Numbered from the stretch's first letter, positions 1-10,176 are shown. The stretch: 64,000 bases of DNA from Erythrobacteraceae bacterium WH01K (GCA_027941995.1 CP115966.1:1612001-1676000), one strand, 5' to 3'. Numbers and translations: made by a program. Notes: generated from the sequence alone by a model not told the origin.

Positions 1-300
1 GATGTCCGCATATCGCTGCTGGCAGAGCATTGCGGCGTAGGGGAGGAGGCAATGGGCGAACTGTTCGATACCCTGGGCTCCATGCACGAGGCGATCGGGC
101 GCGTCGGGCAGGATGGCATTCGCCAGCTTCGCCCGTTCGAAGTGCCGGAGAAGAACGAGGTGCAGGACGCTCTGGCGGGATCGCAGATCCTGGACCCGGA
201 AAAGCCGGACGAGATGTTCGAACCGTTCGCCCATGGCGGGCTGTTCCGTGATGGCAGCCGTCTGGGGCGGCTGCGCGACAAGGTGAAAAGGAAGACATGA
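1..300 (+). CDS. 3' end of an unrecognised gene (partial)
   Basis: The frame is open from the first base of the window to a TGA at 298-300, so this is the C-terminal ~99 residues of a gene that begins upstream; the internal ATG at 52 is probably not the start. The visible part is charged and soluble, with no membrane segment, and ends in a basic stretch (RLRDKVKRK). I do not recognise the family. The stop overlaps the folE start (ATGA at 297-300), so the two are probably co-transcribed and translationally coupled. Confidence 0.6.
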   Translation, partial: DVRISLLAEHCGVGEEAMGELFDTLGSMHEAIGRVGQDGIRQLRPFEVPEKNEVQDALAGSQILDPEKPDEMFEPFAHGGLFRDGSRLGRLRDKVKRKT

Positions 301-911
301 TGGGCAGTCTGGTAGGTCCCGACGAAGACAATCCCCTCGGCAAGCCCGATGTGCCGGACGACGTGCAGGACGCGATCCGTACGCTGATCCGCTGGACGGG
401 TGACGATCCCGAAAGGGAGGGGCTGCTCGATACCCCGAAGCGCGTTGCGCGGGCGTGGAAGGAATATTGCCAGGGCTATGCGCACGATCCGGCGATCCAC
501 CTGTCGCGGGTGTTCGAGGAGGTGGGGGGTTACGACGAGATCGTCCTGCTGAAGGACATCCCCTTCCAGAGCCACTGCGAACACCACATGGCCCCCATCC
601 ACGGGAAGGCCGCGATTGCCTACCTGCCGACCGACAAGGTCGTCGGCATCTCCAAACTGGCACGCGTGCTGCACGGATATGCGCGCCGCCTGCAGATTCA
701 GGAGAGACTGACCGCCGAGGTCGCCGAATGCATCTGGGAAAACCTCGAGCCGCGTGGCGTCGCCGTGGTGATCGATGCCAGCCATGCTTGCATGACTGCA
801 CGCGGCGTCCGCACGCCCGGCGTATCGATGGTGACGAGCCGCATGATGGGGACGTTTCTGGAAGACCAGCGCAGCCGGAAGGAAGTGCTGAGCCTGATGG
901 GCTACGGCTGA
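297..911 (+). CDS. folE: GTP cyclohydrolase I
   Basis: Converts GTP to 7,8-dihydroneopterin triphosphate, the first step of tetrahydrofolate (and pterin) synthesis; cytoplasmic homodecamer. The 204-residue product has the family signatures: SHCEHHM at residues 92-98, the SKLARVL..YARRLQIQE helix around 119-136, and SHACMTARGV at 162-171. The expected zinc ligands Cys94, His97 and Cys165 are all present, so this is the zinc-dependent FolE-I form. The start at 297 overlaps the stop of the preceding gene; a second ATG at 300 would give a product one residue shorter. It converges on the TetR gene that follows. Confidence 0.96.
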   Translation: MMGSLVGPDEDNPLGKPDVPDDVQDAIRTLIRWTGDDPEREGLLDTPKRVARAWKEYCQGYAHDPAIHLSRVFEEVGGYDEIVLLKDIPFQSHCEHHMAPIHGKAAIAYLPTDKVVGISKLARVLHGYARRLQIQERLTAEVAECIWENLEPRGVAVVIDASHACMTARGVRTPGVSMVTSRMMGTFLEDQRSRKEVLSLMGYG

Positions 912-927
912 GGCTGTTCGCCTGCGA

Positions 928-1566
928 TTACGTGCCTATTTGCGAACCGATGCCTTTTTCCAGGATGCCGCGCGCAATATCGGCGACGGCATCGGCTTTC
1001 CGGTTCGCTTCTTCGGAAGGGTCTGCCCACACGGCATAGCGTAGGCCGAGAAACACGTTCATCCCCATGATCGCCCAGGCATGGGCTTCTTCCAGGTCTT
1101 CGCGAAATTCAGCCTTGTCCATGCCGGCCTGCAGGCGGGCGTGAATGCGCTTCGCCGTGTTCTCGTAATGCAGGCGATAGCTGGCCGGATCGACGAACTC
1201 CGCCTCGTCGATGATCCGGTAGATTTCCTTATGCTCGCGCGCGAAATCCAGGAACGCGGACAGCGCACGGCGTTCGGTGTCGAGCGCGCTTGCATCCGGA
1301 TCGGCACTGCCCGAGGCAGCATCGCGAACGCCGTTGCTGAAGTCGGTCACCAGCGCCCGGAAGATCGCGTCCTTCGTATCGAAATAGGTGTAGAAGCTGC
1401 CCAGCGCGACGCCGGCGCGGCGCGTGATGCCGCTGATCGAAGCCTCGTGAAAACCATTCTGCCCGAATTCGACCGTTGCGGCGTCCAGAAGCTTGCGGCG
1501 GGTGCGCCGTCCGCGCTCCGTCGCCGGCTCGGTAGCGACCCCAGCATTTTTTTCATCCCGTCCCAT
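928..1566 (-). CDS. TetR/AcrR-family transcriptional regulator
   Basis: A 212-residue one-component repressor. Residues ~19-65 form a typical TetR helix-turn-helix (RRKLLDAAT.EFGQNGF ... GVALGSFYTYFDTKDAIF), followed by an all-helical ligand and dimerisation domain without recognisable specificity. It is divergently oriented to the TonB-dependent receptor, with a 101-bp gap containing inverted repeats. TetR regulators usually repress themselves and their divergent neighbour, so control of the receptor is the natural inference. The ligand is unknown; the neighbourhood offers no catabolic enzymes to suggest one. Confidence 0.88.
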   Translation of the reverse strand: MGRDEKNAGVATEPATERGRRTRRKLLDAATVEFGQNGFHEASISGITRRAGVALGSFYTYFDTKDAIFRALVTDFSNGVRDAASGSADPDASALDTERRALSAFLDFAREHKEIYRIIDEAEFVDPASYRLHYENTAKRIHARLQAGMDKAEFREDLEEAHAWAIMGMNVFLGLRYAVWADPSEEANRKADAVADIARGILEKGIGSQIGT

Positions 1567-1599
1567 GCCCCCCGGTTACGGCGATCTAGCGCTTTCCAC

Positions 1600-1632
1600 A
1601 AGTCTAAACTTGAAAGGTGGTTCAGGTTTCAA
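1600..1632. promoter_or_regulatory. Candidate TetR operator between divergent genes
   Basis: Two overlapping inverted repeats lie in the intergenic region. AAGTCTAAACTT (1600-1611) is palindromic at 10 of 12 positions. TTGAAA (1610-1615) and TTTCAA (1627-1632) form 6-bp arms around an 11-nt spacer. Location and symmetry fit an operator bound by the divergently encoded TetR protein. No clear -35/-10 pair was identified. The assignment is inference. Confidence 0.4.
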
Positions 1633-1667
1633 TATGGGAAAGAAAAAGACTTGTGGGAGAGACAATC

Positions 1668-4037
1668 ATGACAATGCAATCCGCCATCCGCCGTGCGCTC
1701 CTGACCGGCTGCGCCGGCCTCGCGTTCAGCGTCCCGGCATACGCACAGGGCACTGCGGTGGAAGACCCGGTCACCGGCCCGGTCATCGCCGACGATGCGA
1801 GACTATCCGGTACCGACAATGGCGTGATCGTCGTGACAGCCCGTCGCCGGGAAGAAAGCCTTCAGGACGTGCCGATCGCAGTCACCGCATTTTCCGGAGA
1901 CGAGCTTCTTCGCTCGGGTACGCTCGAATTGACCGAACTGACGCAGGAAGTGCCCAACCTGACACTGGAAGTCAGCCGGGGTACCAATACGACGCTGACC
2001 GCCTTCATCCGCGGGGTGGGGCAGCAGGACCCGGTCGCAGGCTTCGAGGCAGGCGTGGGCCTGTATGTCGACGACGTCTATATCAATCGGCCGCAGGCTG
2101 CCGTGCTCGACATCTACGACGTCGAGCGGGTCGAGGTTCTGCGCGGTCCGCAGGGAACGCTTTACGGCCGCAACACGATCGGCGGGGCCATCAAATACGT
2201 GACGGCACGGCTGCCCGACACTGTTTCTGCGAAAGTCCGCGCGACCTATGGATCATATGATCAGGCAGACCTCGTCGTCTCGGCGTCTGCGCCACTCGGC
2301 GACAATCTCCGGATCGGGGCAAGCGGCGCGAGGCTCAGCCGCGGCGGTTTTGGCGATAACCTCGTCCAGCCCGGCGTCGAAAACTACAACAAGGATGTCT
2401 GGGCGGCTCGCGGGACGATCGAATTCGAAAGCGGGCGCCTGTTCGCGCGGCTGTCGGGCGATTACGTGAAGGATGACAGCGACCCCCGGCAGGGTACGCG
2501 CCTCATTCCCAGCCTGCTGACCGGCGCGCCCGTGCTGGACGATGTCTACGATACGCGTGCGGGCCTCGATGTCATCCCGCAGGAGGTGGAGGCCTATGGC
2601 GGCGGACTGAACCTAGAATACGAGGTCAGCGACACTGTCACGCTGAAGTCGATTACCGGTTACCGCGAAGACAAGTCGTCCACGCCTATCGATTTCGACA
2701 GCCTGCCCGCCGCCGATCTGGATGTGCCGGCCATCTACGAAAACGACCAGTTCAGCCAGGAATTGCAGCTGCTGTATGAAGGCGATCGGCTGAGCGGGGT
2801 GCTGGGTGCCTATTATCTCGATGCCAACGCCTTCACCGCGTTCGACGTGGCGCTGTTCACGACCGGCGATTTGATCGGCCTGCCCGGGCTCAATGCCCAG
2901 ACGCTGGGCGATGTCGGAACCAAGACCTGGTCAATCTTCGGCGATTTCACCTATGACCTGACGGACCGGATCAGTCTTTCGCTCGGCGGGCGTTACACCA
3001 GCGACAAGCGGACCAGCCGGGTGCTGAGGACCACCTTCATCGGCGGCTTCTCGGACCTTTTCGGTTCTTCGGACGCCATCCCTGTCGCCGTCACCTCGGA
3101 CTTCAACGGCAGCGAGACGTTCAAGAAGTTCACCCCGCGCGCCTCGATCAGTTTCGAGCCGACGCCTGACCACAATTTCTATTTCTCCTATGCACGCGGC
3201 TTTAAGGGCGGCGGCTTCGACCCTCGGGGCCAGACGACCGGCGCGCCAGACCTGGACGGCGATGGCGACGTCGATTTCGACGACCAGTTCGAATTCCTCC
3301 GGTTCGCCCCCGAAACCGTCGACAGTTTCGAAATCGGCTACAAGGCGTCGCTGATGGACAATCGTCTGAATGTCGCTCTGGCGGTGTTCAAGGGTGACTA
3401 TACCGACGTGCAGATCCCGGGCTCCGTCGGCATTGATACCGATGGGGACGGGGTCAACGACCAGTTCACCGGCGTCACGTCCAATGCCGGCGACGCCGAT
3501 GTGAACGGTATCGAGCTTGAGGCGAATGCGCTGGTCGGGCGAGATTTTGCAGGCGCGGGTAGCCGGCTGAACGTGAATTTCGCGCTCGGCCTGCTGGATG
3601 CGGAATATAACCAGTTCATCGATGCCTTCGGCGTCGACGCCGCCGACCAGCGCGTCTTCCAGAACACGCCGGACGTCACGCTGAGCGCTGGGTTCGACCT
3701 GGGCCTGCCCGTTGGGCCGGGAATGGTCGACCTGATTGGCGGCATCGCCTTCCGTTCCGATGCGAGCCAGTTCGAAACGCCCAATCCCTTCCTCGACCAG
3801 GATGGCTTCGCGCTGGTCAATGCCAGCATCGTTTTCACCGACGACAGCGACCGGTTCTCGATCGGCGTCCACGGGAAGAACCTGTTCGACAAGCGGTACA
3901 TCGTATCGGGATACAATTTCGTCGCTGGGGGAACGAACGGACAGCCTTTCGTCCCGACCCTCGGGCTGGAAGGGACGCTGACCGGCTTCTACGGCGATCC
4001 GCGGCGGGTGTTCGTGACCGGCGAGATCCGCTTCTGA
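1668..4037 (+). CDS. TonB-dependent receptor
   Basis: Outer-membrane active transporter of 789 residues. The ATG at 1668 is chosen because GGGAG lies just upstream and a clean signal peptide follows (basic start, hydrophobic core, AYA-Q cleavage near residue 26); the longer reading from GTG 1617 would bury the signal. Next come a TonB-box-like segment (GVIVVTARRREE), the plug domain with LQDVPIAVTAF, FIRGVGQQDP, VERVEVLRGPQGTLYGRNTIGG, and a beta-barrel ending in a terminal phenylalanine (GEIRF). Such receptors are abundant in sphingomonads and carry siderophores, vitamins or oligosaccharides. The substrate here cannot be read from the sequence. Probably controlled by the adjacent TetR regulator. 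Confidence 0.93.
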   Translation: MTMQSAIRRALLTGCAGLAFSVPAYAQGTAVEDPVTGPVIADDARLSGTDNGVIVVTARRREESLQDVPIAVTAFSGDELLRSGTLELTELTQEVPNLTLEVSRGTNTTLTAFIRGVGQQDPVAGFEAGVGLYVDDVYINRPQAAVLDIYDVERVEVLRGPQGTLYGRNTIGGAIKYVTARLPDTVSAKVRATYGSYDQADLVVSASAPLGDNLRIGASGARLSRGGFGDNLVQPGVENYNKDVWAARGTIEFESGRLFARLSGDYVKDDSDPRQGTRLIPSLLTGAPVLDDVYDTRAGLDVIPQEVEAYGGGLNLEYEVSDTVTLKSITGYREDKSSTPIDFDSLPAADLDVPAIYENDQFSQELQLLYEGDRLSGVLGAYYLDANAFTAFDVALFTTGDLIGLPGLNAQTLGDVGTKTWSIFGDFTYDLTDRISLSLGGRYTSDKRTSRVLRTTFIGGFSDLFGSSDAIPVAVTSDFNGSETFKKFTPRASISFEPTPDHNFYFSYARGFKGGGFDPRGQTTGAPDLDGDGDVDFDDQFEFLRFAPETVDSFEIGYKASLMDNRLNVALAVFKGDYTDVQIPGSVGIDTDGDGVNDQFTGVTSNAGDADVNGIELEANALVGRDFAGAGSRLNVNFALGLLDAEYNQFIDAFGVDAADQRVFQNTPDVTLSAGFDLGLPVGPGMVDLIGGIAFRSDASQFETPNPFLDQDGFALVNASIVFTDDSDRFSIGVHGKNLFDKRYIVSGYNFVAGGTNGQPFVPTLGLEGTLTGFYGDPRRVFVTGEIRF

Positions 4038-4056
4038 GAAACGCGCTGACAAACAG

Positions 4057-4093
4057 AAAAGGGGCGCCCCGCTGGAGGCGCCCCTTTCTTTTT
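4057..4093. terminator. Bidirectional rho-independent terminator
   Basis: A perfect 8-bp stem GGGGCGCC (4061-4068) / GGCGCCCC (4077-4084) with an 8-nt loop is followed by TTTCTTTTT, and preceded by AAAA that gives a short U tract on the other strand. It sits between the convergent receptor and peroxiredoxin genes and can serve both. Confidence 0.88.
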
Positions 4094-4108
4094 GCCAAGT
4101 GGTTAAGC

Positions 4109-4588
4109 CTAGAGCTGGCCGAGCATGTGCTCCGCACTGCTGACCGAGAAATCGCCCGGCGCCTCGACGTTGAGCTCGACGACCTTTCCATCATCGACGA
4201 TCATCGAATAGCGCTGGCTGCGCTCGCCGAGACCGAAGCCGCTGCCGTCCATCGTCAGGCCCAGCGCCTGCGCAAAGTCGCCGTTACCGTCGGCCAGCAT
4301 GGTGATGTCGGGGCTGCCGGCGGACTTCTGCCATGCATCCATCACGAACGGGTCGTTGACCGAAGTGCAGGCGATCTCGTCCACACCCTTGGCCCGCAAT
4401 TCGTCGGCTTTCTCGATGTAACCGGGCAGGTGCTTCGCAGAGCAGGTCGGGGTGAACGCGCCCGGCACGGCAAACAGCGCGACCTTGCGACCGGCGAAGA
4501 AATCTTTCGCCTGGACCTGTTCCGGCCCGGTCTCGGTCGCCTTGACCAGCTTTGCGTCGGGGAGGGTGTCGCCTTTGGAAATCGTCAT
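4109..4588 (-). CDS. Peroxiredoxin (Prx5/redoxin type)
   Basis: Thiol peroxidase that reduces hydrogen and organic peroxides in the cytoplasm. The product is 159 residues, usual for the AhpE/Prx5-like group. The active-site motif PGAFTPTCS (residues 42-50) carries the peroxidatic Cys49, and the region after it (VNDPFVMDAW, MLADGNGDFAQALG) matches the family. The ATG at 4588 is preceded by AAAGGA; upstream in-frame codons extend into unrelated low-similarity sequence and were rejected. It converges on the TonB receptor gene and shares its terminator. The reductant (glutaredoxin or thioredoxin) is not encoded alongside. Confidence 0.93.
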   Translation of the reverse strand: MTISKGDTLPDAKLVKATETGPEQVQAKDFFAGRKVALFAVPGAFTPTCSAKHLPGYIEKADELRAKGVDEIACTSVNDPFVMDAWQKSAGSPDITMLADGNGDFAQALGLTMDGSGFGLGERSQRYSMIVDDGKVVELNVEAPGDFSVSSAEHMLGQL

Positions 4589-4755
4589 GCTCTGGGCATC
4601 CTTTCTGTTTGCCGCGAATATCTGCCTCATCAGATAAGCCGCTCCCGATTGCTTGCAACCATGCACAGGAGAAATTGGCCGGGGTAAGAAAATAACGTCC
4701 GCGGGGCGGGGTTCGCAATGAATTTGCGGGCCGTGGCAGTGAGGCGCAGTTGGCG

Positions 4756-4775
4756 ATATAAAGATATCTTTATAT
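4756..4775. promoter_or_regulatory. Perfect 20-bp palindrome in the ahcY promoter (probable SahR-type operator)
   Basis: ATATAAAGATATCTTTATAT is identical to its reverse complement over all 20 bases. It lies 107 bp upstream of the ahcY start. Its right end overlaps a TATATT -10-like hexamer (4771-4776), and TTGGCG (4750-4755) could be the -35, so a bound protein would block the promoter. ArsR-family SAH-responsive repressors (SahR) control methionine-cycle genes in many Proteobacteria through AT-rich palindromes. That this is such a site is inference; no ArsR gene is in the window. Confidence 0.65.
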
Positions 4776-4881
4776 TTGCCCCGGACCCCCTGCCTCGCTA
4801 TGTCTGCGGCCGATCTTGTCGCAGCTTCTGCCTTGCATTGGCTGCCCCGCATTCAGTGACAATTTTCGAGGAGTTTTCCCA

Positions 4882-6300
<1,419 letters not shown>

Positions 6301-6326
6301 TTTTTCGGGTCAGCCGATAAAGGGAA

Positions 6327-6363
6327 GCCCCCGCCGCCTTCACGAAAGGCAGCGGGGGTTTTT
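6327..6363 (+). terminator. Rho-independent terminator of ahcY
   Basis: Stem CCCCCGC (6328-6334) pairs with GCGGGGG (6352-6358); an inner GCCTT/AAGGC stem is capped by CACG, and TTTTT follows directly. It isolates ahcY from the divL operon downstream. Confidence 0.9.
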
Positions 6364-6413
6364 CGTTTCCGCAGACGTTGCATCGGGCGGCCTGCCCTAA
6401 TAGCTGGAATGCC

Positions 6414-8756
6414 ATGGAATTGTCCTCCACAGCACTGGTCTTCATCGCGCTGTTGCTGGCGGCGTGGACCGCGGCCGCAGCCGGACTGCTGATCGCGGCC
6501 GGTTCGCGCAACCGCGAGGCCGAGGCCAGCCGCCATGCCGCACGTCGCCTCGCCCGCATGATCGACGAGGCGCCGGCAATCCCGCTGCTGGTCCGCAGCG
6601 ATGGCCGGATCGAAGGGTCTGCACGCCTGGCGCACTGGCTCGGCCTGCCGAAAATGCCCGAATTCCTGAGCGAACTGCACCGCGACGAGGAAACCGGCCT
6701 GTCTCCCGAACAGCTGGAGGAGTTGACCGGTCATGTCCGCCGCGCGCAGAAAACGGCGGCTCCGTTCCGGATGGAGCTGAGCGTGCCGGGTTCGCAGCGC
6801 AGCCTTGCCCTCAGGGGCAATCTGGCAGACGCGCAGATTTCGCCGGGCGGGGCGGCCATCGTGTGGGTCTTCGATTTCAGCGAGAGCGAGACAGAGCTTG
6901 CGCGGATGCGTGAAGAGACAAGCCGGGCGAAGGGCGACTTCGCTGCGCTGGTCAATCTGATCGAGGCGGCGCCCATGCCGATGTGGTTCCGCGGGCGCGA
7001 TACGAAGCTCAGGCTGGTGAATGCCTCCTATGTCGAGGCAGTCGATGGCGGCACGGCCGACAATGTGATCGCGCAGCAGATCGAACTGGTGGAAAGCGTG
7101 GACGGGCTCACCGCCGCGCAAATCGCCGGGCAAGCCTCGCAGCAGGCACAGCCGATCGAACGCATCGTCCAGGCGACCATCGACGGGGAGCGACGCGCGC
7201 TGCGTGTCAGCGATCTGCCGGTCCAGGGCGAAGGCATTGCCGGATATGCTGTCGATATCGAGGATATGGAGCAGCAGGCCCGTGGCCACCGCGCCTATTC
7301 CGAAGCGCAGCGATCCATGCTGGACCGGCTGTCCGTCGGGGTGGCGCAGTTCGATGGGGAGCGCAAGCTCGCCTTTGCCAACCAGCCTTTCCGGCGGATT
7401 TTCGGCATCCGGCCCGGCAGCGGAACGCTGGGCATGGCCTTCGACCGCTGGCTGACGGAAGCGCGCGAGGAAAACCGCACGCCGGAGGTCCGTGACTTCC
7501 CTGCCTGGCGCAAGGAGCACCTGGATTGGTTCTCGGTCGACCAGGTGCAGGAAGAAAACTGGCCGCTTTCCGATGGAACGCACCTCGCGATCGTTGCGCA
7601 GCCGATGCCCGATGGCGGCCTGATGCTCATCGCGGAAGACCGGACCGAACAGCTTGCCCTTTCCGCGACCAGGGACACCATGCTGCGCACCCGGACGGCC
7701 ACGTTCGACAGCCTGTTCGAAGCGCTCGCCGTGTTCGCGCCTGACGGGCGTCTGCAGGTCTGGAACCGCTCCTTCGCCGCGACATGGGCGGTCGACGAGG
7801 CCCTGCTGGATACCCATCCCGCTGCCGACGAATTGCTGGACGCGATTGCCCCGGGATTGTCGCGCCCGCCGCGCGTGAAATCTATCGGGGAGACGATCCG
7901 CAGCGCCACCCTCGATCGCAAGCAAACGGCTGGCCGGATTGCCATGGCCGATGGCCGGACGCTGGAATTCGCGGGCGTGCCGCTGCCCGATGGCAACGGA
8001 CTTCTGACAGCGCTCGACGTGACGGCCAACGAACAAGCCGAAACGGCCCTGCGCGAACGCAACCAGGCACTGGAAGCGGCAGACCAGGTGAAGACCCGTT
8101 TCCTCGCCAACATGTCCTACGAATTCCGGACGCCGCTCACCTCGATCGGAGGCTTCGCCGAGCTTCTCGACAGCGGTGTCGCAGGTGATCTTTCGCCGCA
8201 GGGCCGCGAATACACGCAGGCGATCATCGAATCCGTCGGCCGACTGACCGAGCAGGTCGAGAATGTCCTCGACCTGTCGCAGGGCGAGGCGGGCCTTCTC
8301 CCGATTGCCAAGCAGAAACTGGAGCTGCAGAAATTCGTGACCGGCATCGTGCGCGAGCGCGAGCAGGCGATCGTCGGCAAGGGGCTGTCGCTGGACCTGC
8401 GCGGCAGCCAGACCGCGCGGCTGGAAGCGGACCCGCGCCAGCTGGGCCGGGCCGTGGGCCACCTGCTGGACAATGCGATCGAGGCAACGCCCAAAGGCGG
8501 CAAGCTGCTGGTCGATTTGTCGCGAAAGAAGGACGGTGTCCGGATCGTCGTCTCCGACAATGGCCGCGGGATGACAGCAGAGGAATTGTCCCGCGCAATG
8601 GACGGCCTGCGCCCTGCCGAAGACGGCGAAGGACTGGAGCGCCGTCAGGGCCTCGGCATACCGCTCGCCCGGCAATTGGCGGAACTGCATGGCGGTTCGC
8701 TGGAAATCCATTCGGAGCGCGGCGTCGGAACGACGGCGATCATTCACCTCCCGTGA
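6414..8756 (+). CDS. divL: DivL-type PAS sensor pseudokinase (tyrosine H-box)
   Basis: A 780-residue membrane-anchored kinase-like protein. One transmembrane helix lies at residues ~5-28, followed by several PAS-like modules, a dimerisation helix (HisKA) and an HATPase domain with N box (LLDNAIEAT), DNGRGM and GLGIPLA. The H-box reads ANMSYEFRTPL: the phospho-accepting histidine is tyrosine, Tyr569 (codon at 8118-8120). That substitution is the hallmark of Caulobacter DivL, which regulates CckA and thereby CtrA. Gene order with tsaE, amgK, murU and addBA also matches alphaproteobacterial divL loci. The ATG at 6414 has only a weak GGAA ribosome site; a TTG at 6378 was rejected because it precedes the membrane anchor. 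The stop overlaps tsaE. Confidence 0.88.
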   Translation: MELSSTALVFIALLLAAWTAAAAGLLIAAGSRNREAEASRHAARRLARMIDEAPAIPLLVRSDGRIEGSARLAHWLGLPKMPEFLSELHRDEETGLSPEQLEELTGHVRRAQKTAAPFRMELSVPGSQRSLALRGNLADAQISPGGAAIVWVFDFSESETELARMREETSRAKGDFAALVNLIEAAPMPMWFRGRDTKLRLVNASYVEAVDGGTADNVIAQQIELVESVDGLTAAQIAGQASQQAQPIERIVQATIDGERRALRVSDLPVQGEGIAGYAVDIEDMEQQARGHRAYSEAQRSMLDRLSVGVAQFDGERKLAFANQPFRRIFGIRPGSGTLGMAFDRWLTEAREENRTPEVRDFPAWRKEHLDWFSVDQVQEENWPLSDGTHLAIVAQPMPDGGLMLIAEDRTEQLALSATRDTMLRTRTATFDSLFEALAVFAPDGRLQVWNRSFAATWAVDEALLDTHPAADELLDAIAPGLSRPPRVKSIGETIRSATLDRKQTAGRIAMADGRTLEFAGVPLPDGNGLLTALDVTANEQAETALRERNQALEAADQVKTRFLANMSYEFRTPLTSIGGFAELLDSGVAGDLSPQGREYTQAIIESVGRLTEQVENVLDLSQGEAGLLPIAKQKLELQKFVTGIVREREQAIVGKGLSLDLRGSQTARLEADPRQLGRAVGHLLDNAIEATPKGGKLLVDLSRKKDGVRIVVSDNGRGMTAEELSRAMDGLRPAEDGEGLERRQGLGIPLARQLAELHGGSLEIHSERGVGTTAIIHLP

Positions 8757-9190
8757 CTATCGACCTGCCCGATCTGGCCGCGATGGATGCGCTGGGCGCG
8801 CGCATCGCCGCGCTGCTGAAGCCGGGCGATGTCGTCGCGCTCAGTGGCGGGCTGGGCGCTGGCAAGACCACGCTCGCCCGGGCCATCATCCATGCGCTGG
8901 GGCACGAGGGGGAAGTTCCCTCGCCGACCTTCACCATCCTGCAGGAATACGAGAGCACTGTTCCGCCGGTAGTCCATGCCGATTTCTACCGGCTCGAGCA
9001 TCCTGACGAGGTCGATGAGCTCGGGCTGGACGACTACCGCCGCGGCACTGTCCTGCTGGCAGAATGGCCGGATCACGCAGGCGGTTTCGGACACGAGGCG
9101 GGATGCCTCTCTGTGACGCTGGAAAGTGTTGGCGAAGGACGCGCGGCGACTATTGCGCGGGGCCGCGATTGGCTAAAGCGCTTTGCATGA
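8753..9190 (+). CDS. tsaE: tRNA threonylcarbamoyladenosine biosynthesis ATPase TsaE
   Basis: Small P-loop ATPase (145 residues) of the TsaB-TsaD-TsaE complex that makes t6A37 on tRNAs reading ANN codons. Walker A GGLGAGKTT is at residues 32-40, followed by the family-specific SPTFTILQEY and HADFYRL motifs and a conserved LAEWP. The start is GTG at 8753, overlapping the divL TGA (GTGA), so it is translationally coupled to divL. Its own stop overlaps the next start in the same way. Confidence 0.94.
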   Translation: MTIDLPDLAAMDALGARIAALLKPGDVVALSGGLGAGKTTLARAIIHALGHEGEVPSPTFTILQEYESTVPPVVHADFYRLEHPDEVDELGLDDYRRGTVLLAEWPDHAGGFGHEAGCLSVTLESVGEGRAATIARGRDWLKRFA

Positions 9191-10176
9191 GTGAATTGCC
9201 AGACGGAATCGCAGAGTTTCTCGGAAGCGCGGGCTGGACCGGGGCGGATATCGCCCCGCTTGCCGGCGATGCGTCCTTCCGCCGCTATTTCCGCCTTCGC
9301 AGCGGCGATGCGAAAGCCATGCTGATGTATGCCCCGCCGCCGGAGGAAGACCCCGCACCTTTCCTCAAGGCGGGGAAATGGCTGGCCGAGCACGGGCAGC
9401 GAGCCCCGCAGATCATCGCGGAGGATGCGGGTGCGGGCTGGGTGCTGACCGAAGATTTCGGCGACGACCGGATGCGCGACTGGCTGGATGTACACCCCGC
9501 GGGCGAACTCGGTGCTTATGAAGCGGCGATCGACGCGCTTGTCGACCTGCACCGGCGTCCTGCCGGTCCGTTCGATCCTTACGACATGGCGACCTATTTG
9601 CGCGAGGCGCGGCTGTTCACGGAATGGTATTGTCCTGCGGCCGGACTGGACGTGGACGCTGCCGGCTTCGACGCGGCGTGGGAAGAAGCGCTCAACCCCA
9701 TGCTCGAGCGGCAGGAACCCGGTGTTACCGTGCTGCGCGACTACCACGCAGAAAACATCATGCTGCTCGGTCCCGATGAAAAGGGGCATGGCGAGCAGGG
9801 ATTGATAGATTTCCAGGATGCACTGGTCGGCCATCCGGCCTACGACCTGGTTTCCCTGTTGCAGGACGCGCGGCGCGAAGTTCCCCGCGAACTGGAGGCG
9901 AAGATGCTGGAACGCTATGTCGCGGCAAGCGGCGCAGGCGCGCATTTCGCTGGCGATTACGCCCGGCTCGGCGCGCAGCGTAACGCCAAGATCGTCGGCA
10001 TTTTCACCCGCCTTCACCGCCGCGATGGAAAGCCGCGCTATCTCGATTTCATCCCCCGGGTGTGGGATGCGATGGAGCGCGATCTCGCCCATCCGGCGCT
10101 TTCCCCCGTGGCAGCGTGGTTCGACGAGAATATCCCCGGCACGGTCCGGGCCGATCGCGGCGGCAAGCTCGCATGA
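9187..10176 (+). CDS. amgK: N-acetylmuramate/N-acetylglucosamine 1-kinase (AmgK)
   Basis: Aminoglycoside-phosphotransferase-fold sugar kinase of 329 residues. AmgK phosphorylates the anomeric carbon of MurNAc (and GlcNAc) released from the cell wall, opening the recycling route to UDP-MurNAc that bypasses de novo synthesis. The catalytic loop LRDYHAEN has Asp185 and Asn190, and the metal-binding LIDFQDA follows. The adjacent gene encodes MurU, the partner nucleotidyltransferase, which supports this specific call over a generic phosphotransferase. The ATG at 9187 overlaps the tsaE stop (ATGA). The frame is open further upstream, but only inside tsaE. Confidence 0.88.
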   Translation: MSELPDGIAEFLGSAGWTGADIAPLAGDASFRRYFRLRSGDAKAMLMYAPPPEEDPAPFLKAGKWLAEHGQRAPQIIAEDAGAGWVLTEDFGDDRMRDWLDVHPAGELGAYEAAIDALVDLHRRPAGPFDPYDMATYLREARLFTEWYCPAAGLDVDAAGFDAAWEEALNPMLERQEPGVTVLRDYHAENIMLLGPDEKGHGEQGLIDFQDALVGHPAYDLVSLLQDARREVPRELEAKMLERYVAASGAGAHFAGDYARLGAQRNAKIVGIFTRLHRRDGKPRYLDFIPRVWDAMERDLAHPALSPVAAWFDENIPGTVRADRGGKLA

